Notes under the pieces: model-generated
The model's database searches: none
Told to the model about the DNA's origin: nothing
What the model saw: only the letters and a program-made list of their open reading frames with translations
NCBI GenBank assembly: GCA_022844225.1
Contig: JALHMC010000009.1
Coordinates: forward strand, 22,156 to 86,155
Direction of reading: 5' to 3'
DNA length: 64,000 nt
From: Hyphomicrobiaceae bacterium
GTDB lineage: Bacteria; Pseudomonadota; Alphaproteobacteria; Rhizobiales; Hyphomicrobiaceae
Made by a program: the position numbers and the translations under genes
Shown here: positions 18,859-27,524 of the stretch, in pieces
Layout: each line of letters begins with the position of its first letter
Position numbering within the stretch: position 1 is the stretch's first letter

Positions 18859-19791
18859 ATGAAAATCGCTGTTGTCCAGCAGCCGCCAGTCTACCTTGAT
18901 CTGGCGAAGTCGATGGCCCGTGCGGTCGAGCTTGTTCAGGAGGCGGCCAGCCAGGGATGCAATATGGTGGTCTTTCCCGAAACCTGGCTTTCAGGTTACC
19001 CCACCTTCGTCTGGCGACTGCCGCCGGGTGCCGGGATGGGAAAGACGGATGAACTTTACGCCCTCTCGCAGGCCAACTCAGTCGACCTCAGTAGGGACGG
19101 CCTGCGGCCGCTGCAAGACGCGGCGAAGGAGCACCAGGTGGTGATCGTGCTGGGCTACCAAGAGATCGACGGATCGGTCAGCGGCAGCACGCTCTTCAAT
19201 AGCTGCGCGATCATCGACGCGGACGGCAGGCTGGCCAACAACCATCGCAAGCTGATGCCAACAAATCCAGAGCGGATGGTCTGGGGCTTTGGTGACGGCT
19301 CGGGCTTGAATGTGGTGGACACCGCAGTCGGTCGCGTTGGAGCGCTGATCTGCTGGGAAAACTACATGCCGTTGGCTCGCTATGCGCTCTACGCGCAAAA
19401 CATCGACATCTACGTCGCTCCGACATGGGACAGCGGCGAGACATGGCTGGCGACGATGCAGCACATCGCGCGCGAAGGCGGCTGTTGGGTTGTCGGCTGC
19501 GCGACGGCATTGGAAGCTTCCGACATCCCCGAAAGCGTCCCGTACCGCGACGTGCTTTTTCCGAACAAGGATGAGTGGATCAACGCGGGCGACGCAGTCG
19601 TCTACAAACCCTTCGGAGGCGCCATCGCAGGACCGATGCGCAAGAAAAAGGGGCTTCTGATCGCCGAGATCGATGTGGGTTGCGCTCGCGCCTCGCGTCG
19701 GAAGTTTGACGCGAGCGGGCATTACGCCAGACCAGATGTCTTCTCTCTGCATGTGAACAGGAAAAGGCAGGTTCCTGTTCAGTTCGACTAG
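18859..19791 (+). CDS. Nitrilase
   Basis: A 310-residue carbon-nitrogen hydrolase of the true nitrilase branch. The catalytic triad is complete: Glu41 in FPETWLSGYP, Lys131 in NNHRKLMPTNPERMVWG and Cys165 in ALICWENYMPLARYALY. The CWENYMPLAR form of the Cys motif is typical of nitrilases rather than amidases or ureidopropionases. It converts a nitrile to the acid and ammonia; aliphatic or aromatic preference cannot be told. GAAGGAAA precedes the ATG at 18859. It stands alone, and the neighbours do not define a pathway, although an amidase and several nitrogen-compound importers are in the same window. Confidence 0.92.
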   Translation: MKIAVVQQPPVYLDLAKSMARAVELVQEAASQGCNMVVFPETWLSGYPTFVWRLPPGAGMGKTDELYALSQANSVDLSRDGLRPLQDAAKEHQVVIVLGYQEIDGSVSGSTLFNSCAIIDADGRLANNHRKLMPTNPERMVWGFGDGSGLNVVDTAVGRVGALICWENYMPLARYALYAQNIDIYVAPTWDSGETWLATMQHIAREGGCWVVGCATALEASDIPESVPYRDVLFPNKDEWINAGDAVVYKPFGGAIAGPMRKKKGLLIAEIDVGCARASRRKFDASGHYARPDVFSLHVNRKRQVPVQFD

Positions 19792-20247
19792 GCTGAGGCA
19801 CTGATGACAACCCTCGTCAGCGTGCGGTGTGGCGTTGCCCACCCTCGCTGCCTCTGGCTTCACAAAACGCGCGATCGTAGTCCGCTCGCCAGGATAGGTC
19901 GGTAACGGGCGCCCCGGGGTTGAGCTGACGTTGTCGCGGAAATCACTGAAAGCATGCTGCGCTGCAGCGCTTTCTGAGCGTGACGACTAGTGCACCGCTG
20001 TCCTCGCATAGCAGACGCCTTAGATCATCCGTTCTTGCGCGAAGCCGGTCTTGCCCCATCCCATCATCCCGCGCCTGTGCGTCATTGCTTAACCACGCCA
20101 GCCGCATTCGTTTGGACACCAGCCCCATCCTACTCCGGGGCGCCATACACCAATCCGGGCATCGGCATGCCATTGCCGGTTGCCGAGGCGCGGGCTCGAA
20201 GCCTACCCTGCCGGCAACCGCACCAGCAAAACGACCGGAGCCCCCTC
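19792..20247. other. Intergenic region with a 12-base palindrome
   Basis: The 456 bases contain no frame with recognisable protein features. GCGCTGCAGCGC at about 19959-19970 is a perfect palindrome flanked by partly complementary AAGC and GCTT, so it may be a terminator stem for the nitrilase gene or a protein-binding site. No T tract follows it. Confidence 0.4.
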
Positions 20248-21084
20248 ATGCGCGTTGGCGTCTTTTATTTCCCGACCGACTACGGCATCGAGGTCGGTGA
20301 GCTTGCGGAGGCCCTCGAGGCGCGCGGCTACGAGTCCCTCTTCGTCTGCGAGCACACCCACATTCCCACCTCGCGGCGGACCCCGTTTCCGGGCGGCGGC
20401 GACCTGCCGAAGCGCTATTCGCACACCCACGACCCGTTCGTCGCGCTCGGCTTCGCCGCCGCGAGGACGACAACGCTCAAGCTCGGCACCGGCATCTGCC
20501 TCATCACGCAGCGCGACCCAATCGTGACCGCGAAATGCGTGGCGAGCCTCGACATGCTGTCCAAGGGCCGGTTCGTGTTCGGGCTCGGCGGCGGCTGGAA
20601 CGTCGACGAGATGGAGAACCACGGCGCGCGCTACGACAAGCGCTTCAAGCTGCTGCGCGAGCGGGTGCTCGCAATGAAAGAGATCTGGACCAAGGACGAG
20701 GCCGAGTTCCACGGCGAGCTGGTCGACTTCGATCCGATCTGGTCGTGGCCGAAGCCGGCCCAGCGCCCGCATCCCCCCATCCTGCTCGGCGGCGAGACCG
20801 ATCACACCCTGCGGCGTGTCACCGAGTTCTGCGACGGCTGGTTTCCGCGCGCGACGGCGACGTTCGACCCGAAGGCTCAGCGTGCGCGGCTCGATGCGGC
20901 CGCCAAGGCCGCCGGGCGTGATCCGGCCTCGTTGCAGATGACGGTGTTCCGCGCGCCCGCCGACGCGGAGCGGTTGAAGCCCTACCGCGATGCCGGTGTC
21001 GACCGCGTGTTGCTCGAGGTACCGGACTTGACCCGGGACGAGATCTTGCAGGTCCTCGACAAGAATGCGCCCCTGACCCGATAG
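20248..21084 (+). CDS. LLM-class F420-type oxidoreductase
   Basis: A 278-residue luciferase-like monooxygenase-fold protein, very similar in layout to the TIGR03619 group of probable F420-dependent oxidoreductases. Features seen are CEHTHIPTSRRTPFPGGG (about 34-51), LGTGICLITQRDPI (about 82-95) and GRFVFGLGGGWNVDEMENHG (about 110-129). The reading frame is open back to 19990, but family homology starts at MRVGVFYF, with CGGAG before the ATG at 20248. The cofactor may be F420 or FMN, and the substrate is unknown. It is convergent with the PilZ gene. Confidence 0.9.
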   Translation: MRVGVFYFPTDYGIEVGELAEALEARGYESLFVCEHTHIPTSRRTPFPGGGDLPKRYSHTHDPFVALGFAAARTTTLKLGTGICLITQRDPIVTAKCVASLDMLSKGRFVFGLGGGWNVDEMENHGARYDKRFKLLRERVLAMKEIWTKDEAEFHGELVDFDPIWSWPKPAQRPHPPILLGGETDHTLRRVTEFCDGWFPRATATFDPKAQRARLDAAAKAAGRDPASLQMTVFRAPADAERLKPYRDAGVDRVLLEVPDLTRDEILQVLDKNAPLTR

Positions 21085-21111
21085 CGAAGCACGCGGACCC
21101 CCCGACGCGCC

Positions 21112-22005
21112 TCAGGGTCCGGCCAGCGTACCGCCGAGATCGGCGATCGAGATCGGCACGTCGAACCGGAAACCCAGCCGGTCGCCCGTGCTCCAGACGA
21201 CGACGCCGTCGATCTTCGGCGAACGCCCGATGACGAGGCAGGCTCGCATCCCCGGTTGCAGCGGCGGCGAGCCGGCAAGTCCTGCCCCCTGTCGGGAGAT
21301 GTCGATGGTCCTCAGCTGCCAAGCCCTGCCAGGGATGCCCAGTTCACAGTCCAGACGTAGGCGATGGCGTCGCTCGGACCGGCGCTCGATCCAGCCGGGA
21401 ATCTCGATTGCGCCGCCACTGGTGACACACGGTGAAGCCCCTAGCGCCGCGGCAGCGAGCAAACGCTCGGTGGCAACGGCTCCAGGCGCATTCGATCCAG
21501 ACCGGCTGGCCTCACGCGGCAGAGCGCCGCCAACGTCCTGAATGAGCCCCAGCGCGCGTTCGCAGATGATACCCCAGAGCCCGGCCAGTTCGTCGATGGC
21601 GACAGGGTCCCGCGGACCCGCCGTCTCGACATTCGCGCAATGGCGAAGTGTGAGTTCGCGCGCGATAGCGATCCGTACCCTTAGATCATGCAACCCGTTC
21701 ACGATCGCCAAGACGCCCCGATCCAGGCGGTCTCCAGCCGCCTCGCTGCCGTGCGACGTCAACTCCGGCGGCAGCCACAGGGGCACCCCCGCCATCAGCC
21801 TCTGCGCTCTATGGGGGAAACGATAGGCGTAGTTGACGACGCTCGTGACGCAGGCGACCAGAGCACCGCTGGTCTCGAGTTCCTGAAGAATGCGGCACAA
21901 GAGACGCCCCGATTGAGCGGGATGCATCGTCTCTTCGATCGTCGAAACCGAGGCTTTGAATGAAAGCTTGTCATCATCGACGATGAACGCTGCACCATCC
22001 TGCAT
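21112..22005 (-). CDS. PilZ-domain protein
   Basis: A 297-residue cytoplasmic protein. The C-terminal part (about 205-290) is a PilZ domain with both c-di-GMP contact motifs: the RxxxR element in RRSERRHR and DISRQG (DxSxxG). The N-terminal 200 residues are helical and give no family I recognise; they should be the output or partner-binding part. I prefer the ATG at 22005 because GAGG lies six bases upstream, over a TTG four codons earlier. The gene is single. The 93 bases between it and the ABC ATPase stop are AT-rich. A role in motility, adhesion or polysaccharide control by c-di-GMP is likely from the family. Confidence 0.82.
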   Translation of the reverse strand: MQDGAAFIVDDDKLSFKASVSTIEETMHPAQSGRLLCRILQELETSGALVACVTSVVNYAYRFPHRAQRLMAGVPLWLPPELTSHGSEAAGDRLDRGVLAIVNGLHDLRVRIAIARELTLRHCANVETAGPRDPVAIDELAGLWGIICERALGLIQDVGGALPREASRSGSNAPGAVATERLLAAAALGASPCVTSGGAIEIPGWIERRSERRHRLRLDCELGIPGRAWQLRTIDISRQGAGLAGSPPLQPGMRACLVIGRSPKIDGVVVWSTGDRLGFRFDVPISIADLGGTLAGP

Positions 22006-22098
22006 CTGCGACCTCAAAGATGTTAAGGCCGCAGTATCACGCGAACATCCTAATTTCTACTTTAGATTGCAATATCCATTTTTATGACCCTGGGTTGC

Positions 22099-23757
22099 TC
22101 AAGAGACGGCCTTGAGCCCTTCGCCAAAGCGGACGCCACGACCGGGGGCCGCGGCGAACAGGGCATGCGTATAGGGATGCTTCGGAGACGCGAAGATCTC
22201 CATCGTCGGCCCCGCCTCGACCACCACGCCGTTCTGCATCACGGCAATCCGGTCGCAGATCTGGGCGGCAACGCGCAGGTCGTGTGTAATGAAAAGCACG
22301 GCAAGATCGAACCGCACACGCACGTCGTCGAGCAGCGCCAGCACTTGCGCCTGCACCGACACGTCGAGGGCGGAGACGGCCTCGTCCGCAATCAGCAGCT
22401 TCGGCTCCATGGCAAGCGCCCGAGCGATGGCGATGCGCTGCCGCTGTCCGCCAGAGAACTGGTGGGGAAACCGGTCGAGCGCATCGGGCTGCAGCCCGAC
22501 GAGTTGCATGAGATCCTTGGCCCTGCGCATGGCGTCGTCCGTCGAGAGGCCGAAATTGACCGGCCCTTCGATGATCGAGGCACCGACTGTCCGGCGCGGA
22601 TTCAGCGAGCGATACGGGTCCTGAAAGACGATCTGCACGTGTTTCCGGTGCGGCCTGAGGCGTCGCTCCGGCAACGTCGCGACGTCGATATCGCCGATCC
22701 GGATGGTCCCGCTGGTCGGCTGGATCAGACGCGCGATGCAGCGCGCGACCGTCGTCTTGCCGGAGCCGGATTCGCCGACGATACCCACCGTCTCTCCGCG
22801 GCGGACGTCGATCGTCACATCCGCGGCGGCCTTGACCACGCGACGCTTGCCAGCGAGGAAGCCGCCGGAGGCGTAGGTCTTGCAGAGCTTGTCCGTCGAC
22901 AGCGCGACCGTCGAGGCATTCGGTTTGCGATCCGGCGGGTGCAGGCTCGGCACCGAGCGGATCAGCATTTGCGTATAGGGCTCGCGCGGGCGCGTGATGA
23001 TCTCGTCACGACTGCCGATTTCGACCACGCGCCCGTGTTGCATCACGACGACCCGGTGCGCGATCTCCGCGACGACGCCGAAGTCGTGAGTGATGAACAG
23101 CACGCCGGTGCCGCGCCGCGCCTGCATCTCGGCGATGAGCTTCAGAATCTGGGCCTGGGTCGTCACGTCGAGCGCGGTCGTCGGCTCATCGGCGATCAGC
23201 AGCACCGGGTCGAGCACCAGCGCCGCCGCGATCATGACTCGCTGGCGCTGCCCGCCGGACAGCTGGTGCGGAAAGGCATCGATCATGCTCGCCGGATCGG
23301 GCAGATGCACCGCAGCCATGATGTCGAGCACCTTCTGGCGCCGCTCGGCGGCCGACAGCGGCGTGTGGATCTCGAGCACCTCGCCGATCTGCTCGCCGAC
23401 GCGCTCGACCGGATTCAGCGCCGTCATCGGCTCCTGGAAGATCATCGACATCCGCTGCCCGCGGAGCTTGCGCAGCTCAGGTTGCGAGATGTTGGCGATC
23501 TCGCGCCCCTCGAGCTTGATCGACCCCCCGGTCAGCGCGAGCTGACCCTTCGGTAGAAGTCCCATGACGGCCTGGGCCGTGACGGACTTTCCCGATCCTG
23601 ATTCACCGACGACACAGACGATCTCACCACGCCCGACTCCGAACGAGACGCTATCGATCGCGTTGCGGCGGTCACCACCCTTCGGCAGGGCGACGGTCAA
23701 GCCATCGAGCTCGAGAATGGGGCCAAGGTCGCTGGCGGCATCGCTCGCATCTTGCAT
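22099..23757 (-). CDS. Fused DppD-DppF-type ABC transporter ATP-binding protein
   Basis: A 552-residue chain with two ABC ATPase domains, the ATPase of the second peptide-type importer. The first half has GESGSGKS (Walker A), [14 protein letters not shown] and [11 protein letters not shown]. The second has GESGSGKTT, SGGQRQRIAIARAL and [11 protein letters not shown]. The open frame runs further upstream (to 24537), but that part is an antisense-like shadow of the permease gene. Homology begins at the ATG at 23757, which overlaps the permease stop as TGATG. Such overlap implies translational coupling in the order permease B, permease C, ATPase. Confidence 0.95.
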   Translation of the reverse strand: MQDASDAASDLGPILELDGLTVALPKGGDRRNAIDSVSFGVGRGEIVCVVGESGSGKSVTAQAVMGLLPKGQLALTGGSIKLEGREIANISQPELRKLRGQRMSMIFQEPMTALNPVERVGEQIGEVLEIHTPLSAAERRQKVLDIMAAVHLPDPASMIDAFPHQLSGGQRQRVMIAAALVLDPVLLIADEPTTALDVTTQAQILKLIAEMQARRGTGVLFITHDFGVVAEIAHRVVVMQHGRVVEIGSRDEIITRPREPYTQMLIRSVPSLHPPDRKPNASTVALSTDKLCKTYASGGFLAGKRRVVKAAADVTIDVRRGETVGIVGESGSGKTTVARCIARLIQPTSGTIRIGDIDVATLPERRLRPHRKHVQIVFQDPYRSLNPRRTVGASIIEGPVNFGLSTDDAMRRAKDLMQLVGLQPDALDRFPHQFSGGQRQRIAIARALAMEPKLLIADEAVSALDVSVQAQVLALLDDVRVRFDLAVLFITHDLRVAAQICDRIAVMQNGVVVEAGPTMEIFASPKHPYTHALFAAAPGRGVRFGEGLKAVS

Positions 23758-24665
23758 CAGCCGCGGCGCTCCATCTTGGGGTCGAGAACATCGCGCAGCC
23801 CGTCGCCCAGCATGTTCACGCCGAGCACCGTGACGGCGAGGAACAGCCCAGGATAGAGGATGTTGTGAGGGAACACCCGGAACAGGGTCCGTCCCTCGGC
23901 CATGATGTTCCCCCACGTCGGAATCTCGGGCGGGATGCCGATGCCAAGAAACGAGAGAATGGCCTCGATCAAGATCGCCGCCGCGCAAATGAACGTGCCC
24001 TGGACGATCAGAGGCGCCACTGTGTTCGGCAGGACATGGCGGAAGATGAGCAGCGGTGTCGGCGTTCCGACGGTGATCGCGCTTTCGACGTAGGGTTCCT
24101 CGCGGATTGACAGCACGATCGATCGCACCAGCCGCACGACGCGCGGCACCTCTGGCACCACGATGGCCAGCACGACGGCGAAAATCCCGGCACGAAACAC
24201 CGAGACGAGGCCGATCGCGAGCAGGATCGCCGGTATCGCCATCAGGCCATCCATGAACCTCATGATGATGCCGTCGAGCCAGCGGATATAGCCCGCGACG
24301 AGGCCGATCAGCAGGCCGATTGAAATCGAGATCAGCGACACGGTCAGGCCGACGATGAGCGAGACCCGGGCACCGTAGACGACGCGACTGTAGATATCGC
24401 GGCCGAGGCTGTCGGTGCCAAGACGATAGCTGACCGGGACCTTTTTGCCCTCGTCGTCGCGGATCGTGGCCTCGTATCCGGGCAGCTTGTTGCGGACGGA
24501 GGGGTTCACCTCCGCCGGATCGCGTGTCCCGAGCCACGGCGCGAGAGCCGCAATCGTCACCATCACCGCGACGATAAACCCTCCGATCAGCACGCTGGTG
24601 GATCGCGCCAGCTGCCGGAAGGCGGAAACGCGCGGGCGGACGGGTGTTGCGTCGGCGACGGCCAT
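23757..24665 (-). CDS. Peptide-type ABC transporter permease (DppC-like)
   Basis: A 302-residue DppC-type permease. A first membrane helix (about 24-45) is followed by a periplasmic insert with VSYRLGTDSLGRDIYSRVVYG, the hallmark of this subunit. The remaining helices and an ATPase-docking loop around EEPYVESAITVGTPTPLLIF follow. The frame stays open upstream to 25229, but the real start is the ATG at 24665, overlapping the DppB stop codon (TGATG). Its own stop overlaps the ATPase start in the same way. The inserted charged stretch DDEGKKVP in the periplasmic region is slightly longer than in the first operon's paralogue. Confidence 0.94.
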   Translation of the reverse strand: MAVADATPVRPRVSAFRQLARSTSVLIGGFIVAVMVTIAALAPWLGTRDPAEVNPSVRNKLPGYEATIRDDEGKKVPVSYRLGTDSLGRDIYSRVVYGARVSLIVGLTVSLISISIGLLIGLVAGYIRWLDGIIMRFMDGLMAIPAILLAIGLVSVFRAGIFAVVLAIVVPEVPRVVRLVRSIVLSIREEPYVESAITVGTPTPLLIFRHVLPNTVAPLIVQGTFICAAAILIEAILSFLGIGIPPEIPTWGNIMAEGRTLFRVFPHNILYPGLFLAVTVLGVNMLGDGLRDVLDPKMERRG

Positions 24666-25606
24666 CAGTAGCGGATCCTCGGATCGAACAGGGTGTAGGC
24701 TACGTCGACGAGCAAATTCACGAGCACATAGGCGAGCGAGAACAGCAGGATCACCGCCTGGATCGTGGGATAATCGCGGGCGAGCACGGCATCGACGGTC
24801 AGGAGCCCCAGGCCGGGCAGCGTGTAGACCGACTCCGTGACGACGACGCCGCCGATCAACGTCGCGAACGTCAGGCCGATGACGGTCAGGATCGGCACCG
24901 CAGCGTTGGCGAGCGCGTGACGCACGAGCACCTTCAACTCTGACTGGCCTTTCGCCCGCGCCGTTCGAATGTAGTCTTCGTGCAGCACTTCCAGCACGCT
25001 GGTCCGGGTCATGCGCGCAATGAGCGCGACGAACACGATCGACAGCGTAAGCGACGGCAGGATCAGACGATGGAGCCAGCCGGCAAACCCGTCCGAGAGA
25101 TACTGGTAGCCCTGCACCGGAAACCAGTCGAGCTTCACCGCCAGCAGATAGATCAGCAGGTAGCCGACCACGAACACCGGCACCGAGAACCCAATGACCG
25201 AGAAGCCCATTACGAACCGGTCGATCCACGAGCCTTGCTTGTAGGCTGCCAGCGTCCCCAGCGGCACCGCGATCGACACGGTCAGCACGATGGCTAGCAG
25301 CGACAGCGAGATCGTTGGCTCGACTCGCTCGACGATCAGTTGCGCCACCTGCTTCTTGTAGAAGAACGACTCGCCGAAATCGCCCTGGAACATGTTGCCG
25401 ATCCAGATCAGGAACTGCGTCAGGATCGGTTGGTCGAGGCCAAGCTTGCTGCGGATCTCGGCGATCTGCTGGTCGTTCGCGAAGTCGCCCGCGATGATCG
25501 CCGCTGGATCAGATGGCGTCAGGCGCAGCATCAGAAACACCAGCACCGCGACGATGGCCATCACGGGGATGGCGGCCAGCAGCCGACGAAGAATGTAGGC
25601 GCTCAT
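24665..25606 (-). CDS. Peptide-type ABC transporter permease (DppB-like)
   Basis: A 313-residue DppB-type permease starting MSAYILRRLLAAIPVMAIV, the typical first helix. FLMLRLTPSDPAAIIAGD and IRSKLGLDQPILTQFL follow, as in oligopeptide-transporter permeases. The docking loop DYIRTARAKGQSELKVLVRH is intact, and the C-terminus is the usual FDPRIRY. It begins 181 bases after the binding-protein gene and is translationally coupled to the DppC gene. Confidence 0.95.
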   Translation of the reverse strand: MSAYILRRLLAAIPVMAIVAVLVFLMLRLTPSDPAAIIAGDFANDQQIAEIRSKLGLDQPILTQFLIWIGNMFQGDFGESFFYKKQVAQLIVERVEPTISLSLLAIVLTVSIAVPLGTLAAYKQGSWIDRFVMGFSVIGFSVPVFVVGYLLIYLLAVKLDWFPVQGYQYLSDGFAGWLHRLILPSLTLSIVFVALIARMTRTSVLEVLHEDYIRTARAKGQSELKVLVRHALANAAVPILTVIGLTFATLIGGVVVTESVYTLPGLGLLTVDAVLARDYPTIQAVILLFSLAYVLVNLLVDVAYTLFDPRIRY

Positions 25607-25787
25607 GCTCGCCTTCGAGGCTCGAGGGACACGATAACTAAGCTCGCTTGATGGTCCGGCGTAACGCCCGATTGCAAATCCCCGGGCCGACGATCCGCCG
25701 GGAGGACGGACGGCTTCTGGCGGGCCTCTCCCGAACGGGTATCAAGGGCCGGGTTTGGTCCCGGCCCATCCTTTCTCCCCGGCGCGG

Positions 25788-27359
25788 CTACTTGACCGAG
25801 ATGTTCCACAACACCGGTGCAGGCGCAGGCACGATGCCATCGACATTCTTGCGCATGCCGCCGACGCTGTACCACTGGCCGAGATGGACGTGGGTCGGAT
25901 ACTCCGCGACCCGCTTCTGGACCGCGGCCACGATCTCTTTCTGCTTCGCCGCGTCGGTCGCCTTGGCGAAGTCGTCACGCAGTTTCTCGATCTGTTCGTC
26001 GCAGGGCCAGCCGAACATCGCCTTCTCACACCCCGCGTTGAGGAAGCCCATCATCACCGGATTGAGCAGGTCGGCGGACACCCACGAGGTGAGGAAGGCG
26101 TGCCAGCCACCCTTGTCCGGAGCATCCTTCTTGGCGCGGCGGGCAACCAGCGACTGCCAGTCCATCGACTGCATGTCGACCTTGAAGCCGGCCTTCTCCA
26201 TCAGCGACTTCGCGACGGGAGCGAGGTTCGTGAGCACTTGCAGGTCGGTCGAATGCATCAGCACGATCGGCGTGCCGTCGTACTTCGCCTCGGCGAGCAG
26301 CTCGCGCGCCTTCTTCATGTTGGACTCGAGCTTGTCCTCCATGCCGGCCGTGGTCTCGAGAGGCGATCCGCAGATGAATATCGCCTTGCATTGCTTGTAG
26401 TACTCCTCACTGCCGACCACGGCTTTGAGGAAATCCTCCTGGTTGAAGGCGTAGAACAGCGCCTGACGCACTTTTGGATTATCGAATGGCTTATGGAGCA
26501 CATTGAACCGGAACGTGAACTGGTTGCCGAGCGGGTTCCAGTTCAAGGTCTTGAGATTGCCGTCCCCCTTGATCAGCGGGTAGAGGTCATGCGGCGGGGC
26601 TTCGATGTAGTCGATCTCGCCGGCGATCAGTGCGTTGACCGACTGCTGGTGATCTCGGATCGGACGCCATTCGACGCGATCCACCTTCACCACTTTACCA
26701 CCGGCGAGCGCCGACGGCGGCTCTGAGCGCGGCACATACTTGTCGAACTTGACGTAGACGATCTTGGAGCCGGGCTGCCACTCGTCCTTCTTGAACACGA
26801 ACGGACCAGAGCCCGTGAAGTCCTCGATCTGCTTGTTGGGATCGGTCTCGGCGACCCGCTTCGGCATCATGAAGGGCACGTTCGAGGACGGCTTGCCGAG
26901 AGCCAGCATCACGAGGCCCGTCGGCTCCTTCAACTTGATCACAATCGTCTTGGCATCAGGTGCTTCGACCGCCGAGACGAACGTCATGAGCTTCTGGCCC
27001 ATGGAGTCCTTCGCGGCCCAGCGTTTGATCGAGGCGACGCAGTCCTCCGCGGTGACCGGCGCGCCGTCGTGCCAGGCGAGTCCGTCACGTAGCGTCAGAG
27101 TATAGGTGAGCTTGTCGGCCGAGATATCCGTCTTGTCGACCATCTGCGGCTGGATCTCGCCCTTCGCGTCCATGGCGAACAGGGTGTCGTAGACCATGTA
27201 GCCGTGGTTGCGCGTGATGTAGGCCGTGGTCCAGATCGGATCGAGGATCTTGAGATCCGAGTGCGGAACGAAACGCAGCGTCGTCTGCTGCGCGGCCGCT
27301 CCTGCGACGCTCGCTGCCAGCATGGCCGCACCGACGGCCAGCTTCCAGGATACTCTCAT
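25788..27359 (-). CDS. Peptide-type ABC transporter substrate-binding protein
   Basis: A 523-residue SBP_bac_5 family protein. Signal peptide 1-23 ends at AAA before QQTTLRFVPHSDLKILDPI, a start typical of the oligopeptide/opine-binding branch. YTLTLRDGLAWHDGAPVTAEDCVASI and VRQALFYAFNQEDFL are family segments. The ATG at 27359 is chosen because GGGAG precedes it and the signal peptide begins there; the open frame extends upstream to 27494. It is not a close relative of the tandem binding proteins of the first operon. It feeds the DppB/C pair encoded downstream. Confidence 0.94.
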   Translation of the reverse strand: MRVSWKLAVGAAMLAASVAGAAAQQTTLRFVPHSDLKILDPIWTTAYITRNHGYMVYDTLFAMDAKGEIQPQMVDKTDISADKLTYTLTLRDGLAWHDGAPVTAEDCVASIKRWAAKDSMGQKLMTFVSAVEAPDAKTIVIKLKEPTGLVMLALGKPSSNVPFMMPKRVAETDPNKQIEDFTGSGPFVFKKDEWQPGSKIVYVKFDKYVPRSEPPSALAGGKVVKVDRVEWRPIRDHQQSVNALIAGEIDYIEAPPHDLYPLIKGDGNLKTLNWNPLGNQFTFRFNVLHKPFDNPKVRQALFYAFNQEDFLKAVVGSEEYYKQCKAIFICGSPLETTAGMEDKLESNMKKARELLAEAKYDGTPIVLMHSTDLQVLTNLAPVAKSLMEKAGFKVDMQSMDWQSLVARRAKKDAPDKGGWHAFLTSWVSADLLNPVMMGFLNAGCEKAMFGWPCDEQIEKLRDDFAKATDAAKQKEIVAAVQKRVAEYPTHVHLGQWYSVGGMRKNVDGIVPAPAPVLWNISVK

Positions 27360-27524
27360 GCGACGGTCTCCCTTTGGTCTCGGCTGCCGGGCAACGGACG
27401 CCCTGCAGCCTTTCCAGGCACTTTGCGATTCCAGTGCGACATGGTCAAGGTCGATGACCCTCGACCGTCGCGTGCGGGACGAATGAAAATTCACTCGGGC
27501 GCTCGATTTTCGGGCGTCACGGTA

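Noticed and set aside
23758-24537. N-terminal extension of the second fused ATPase
   Set aside because: It is the permease gene read in another frame; ATPase homology begins at the overlapping TGATG junction.
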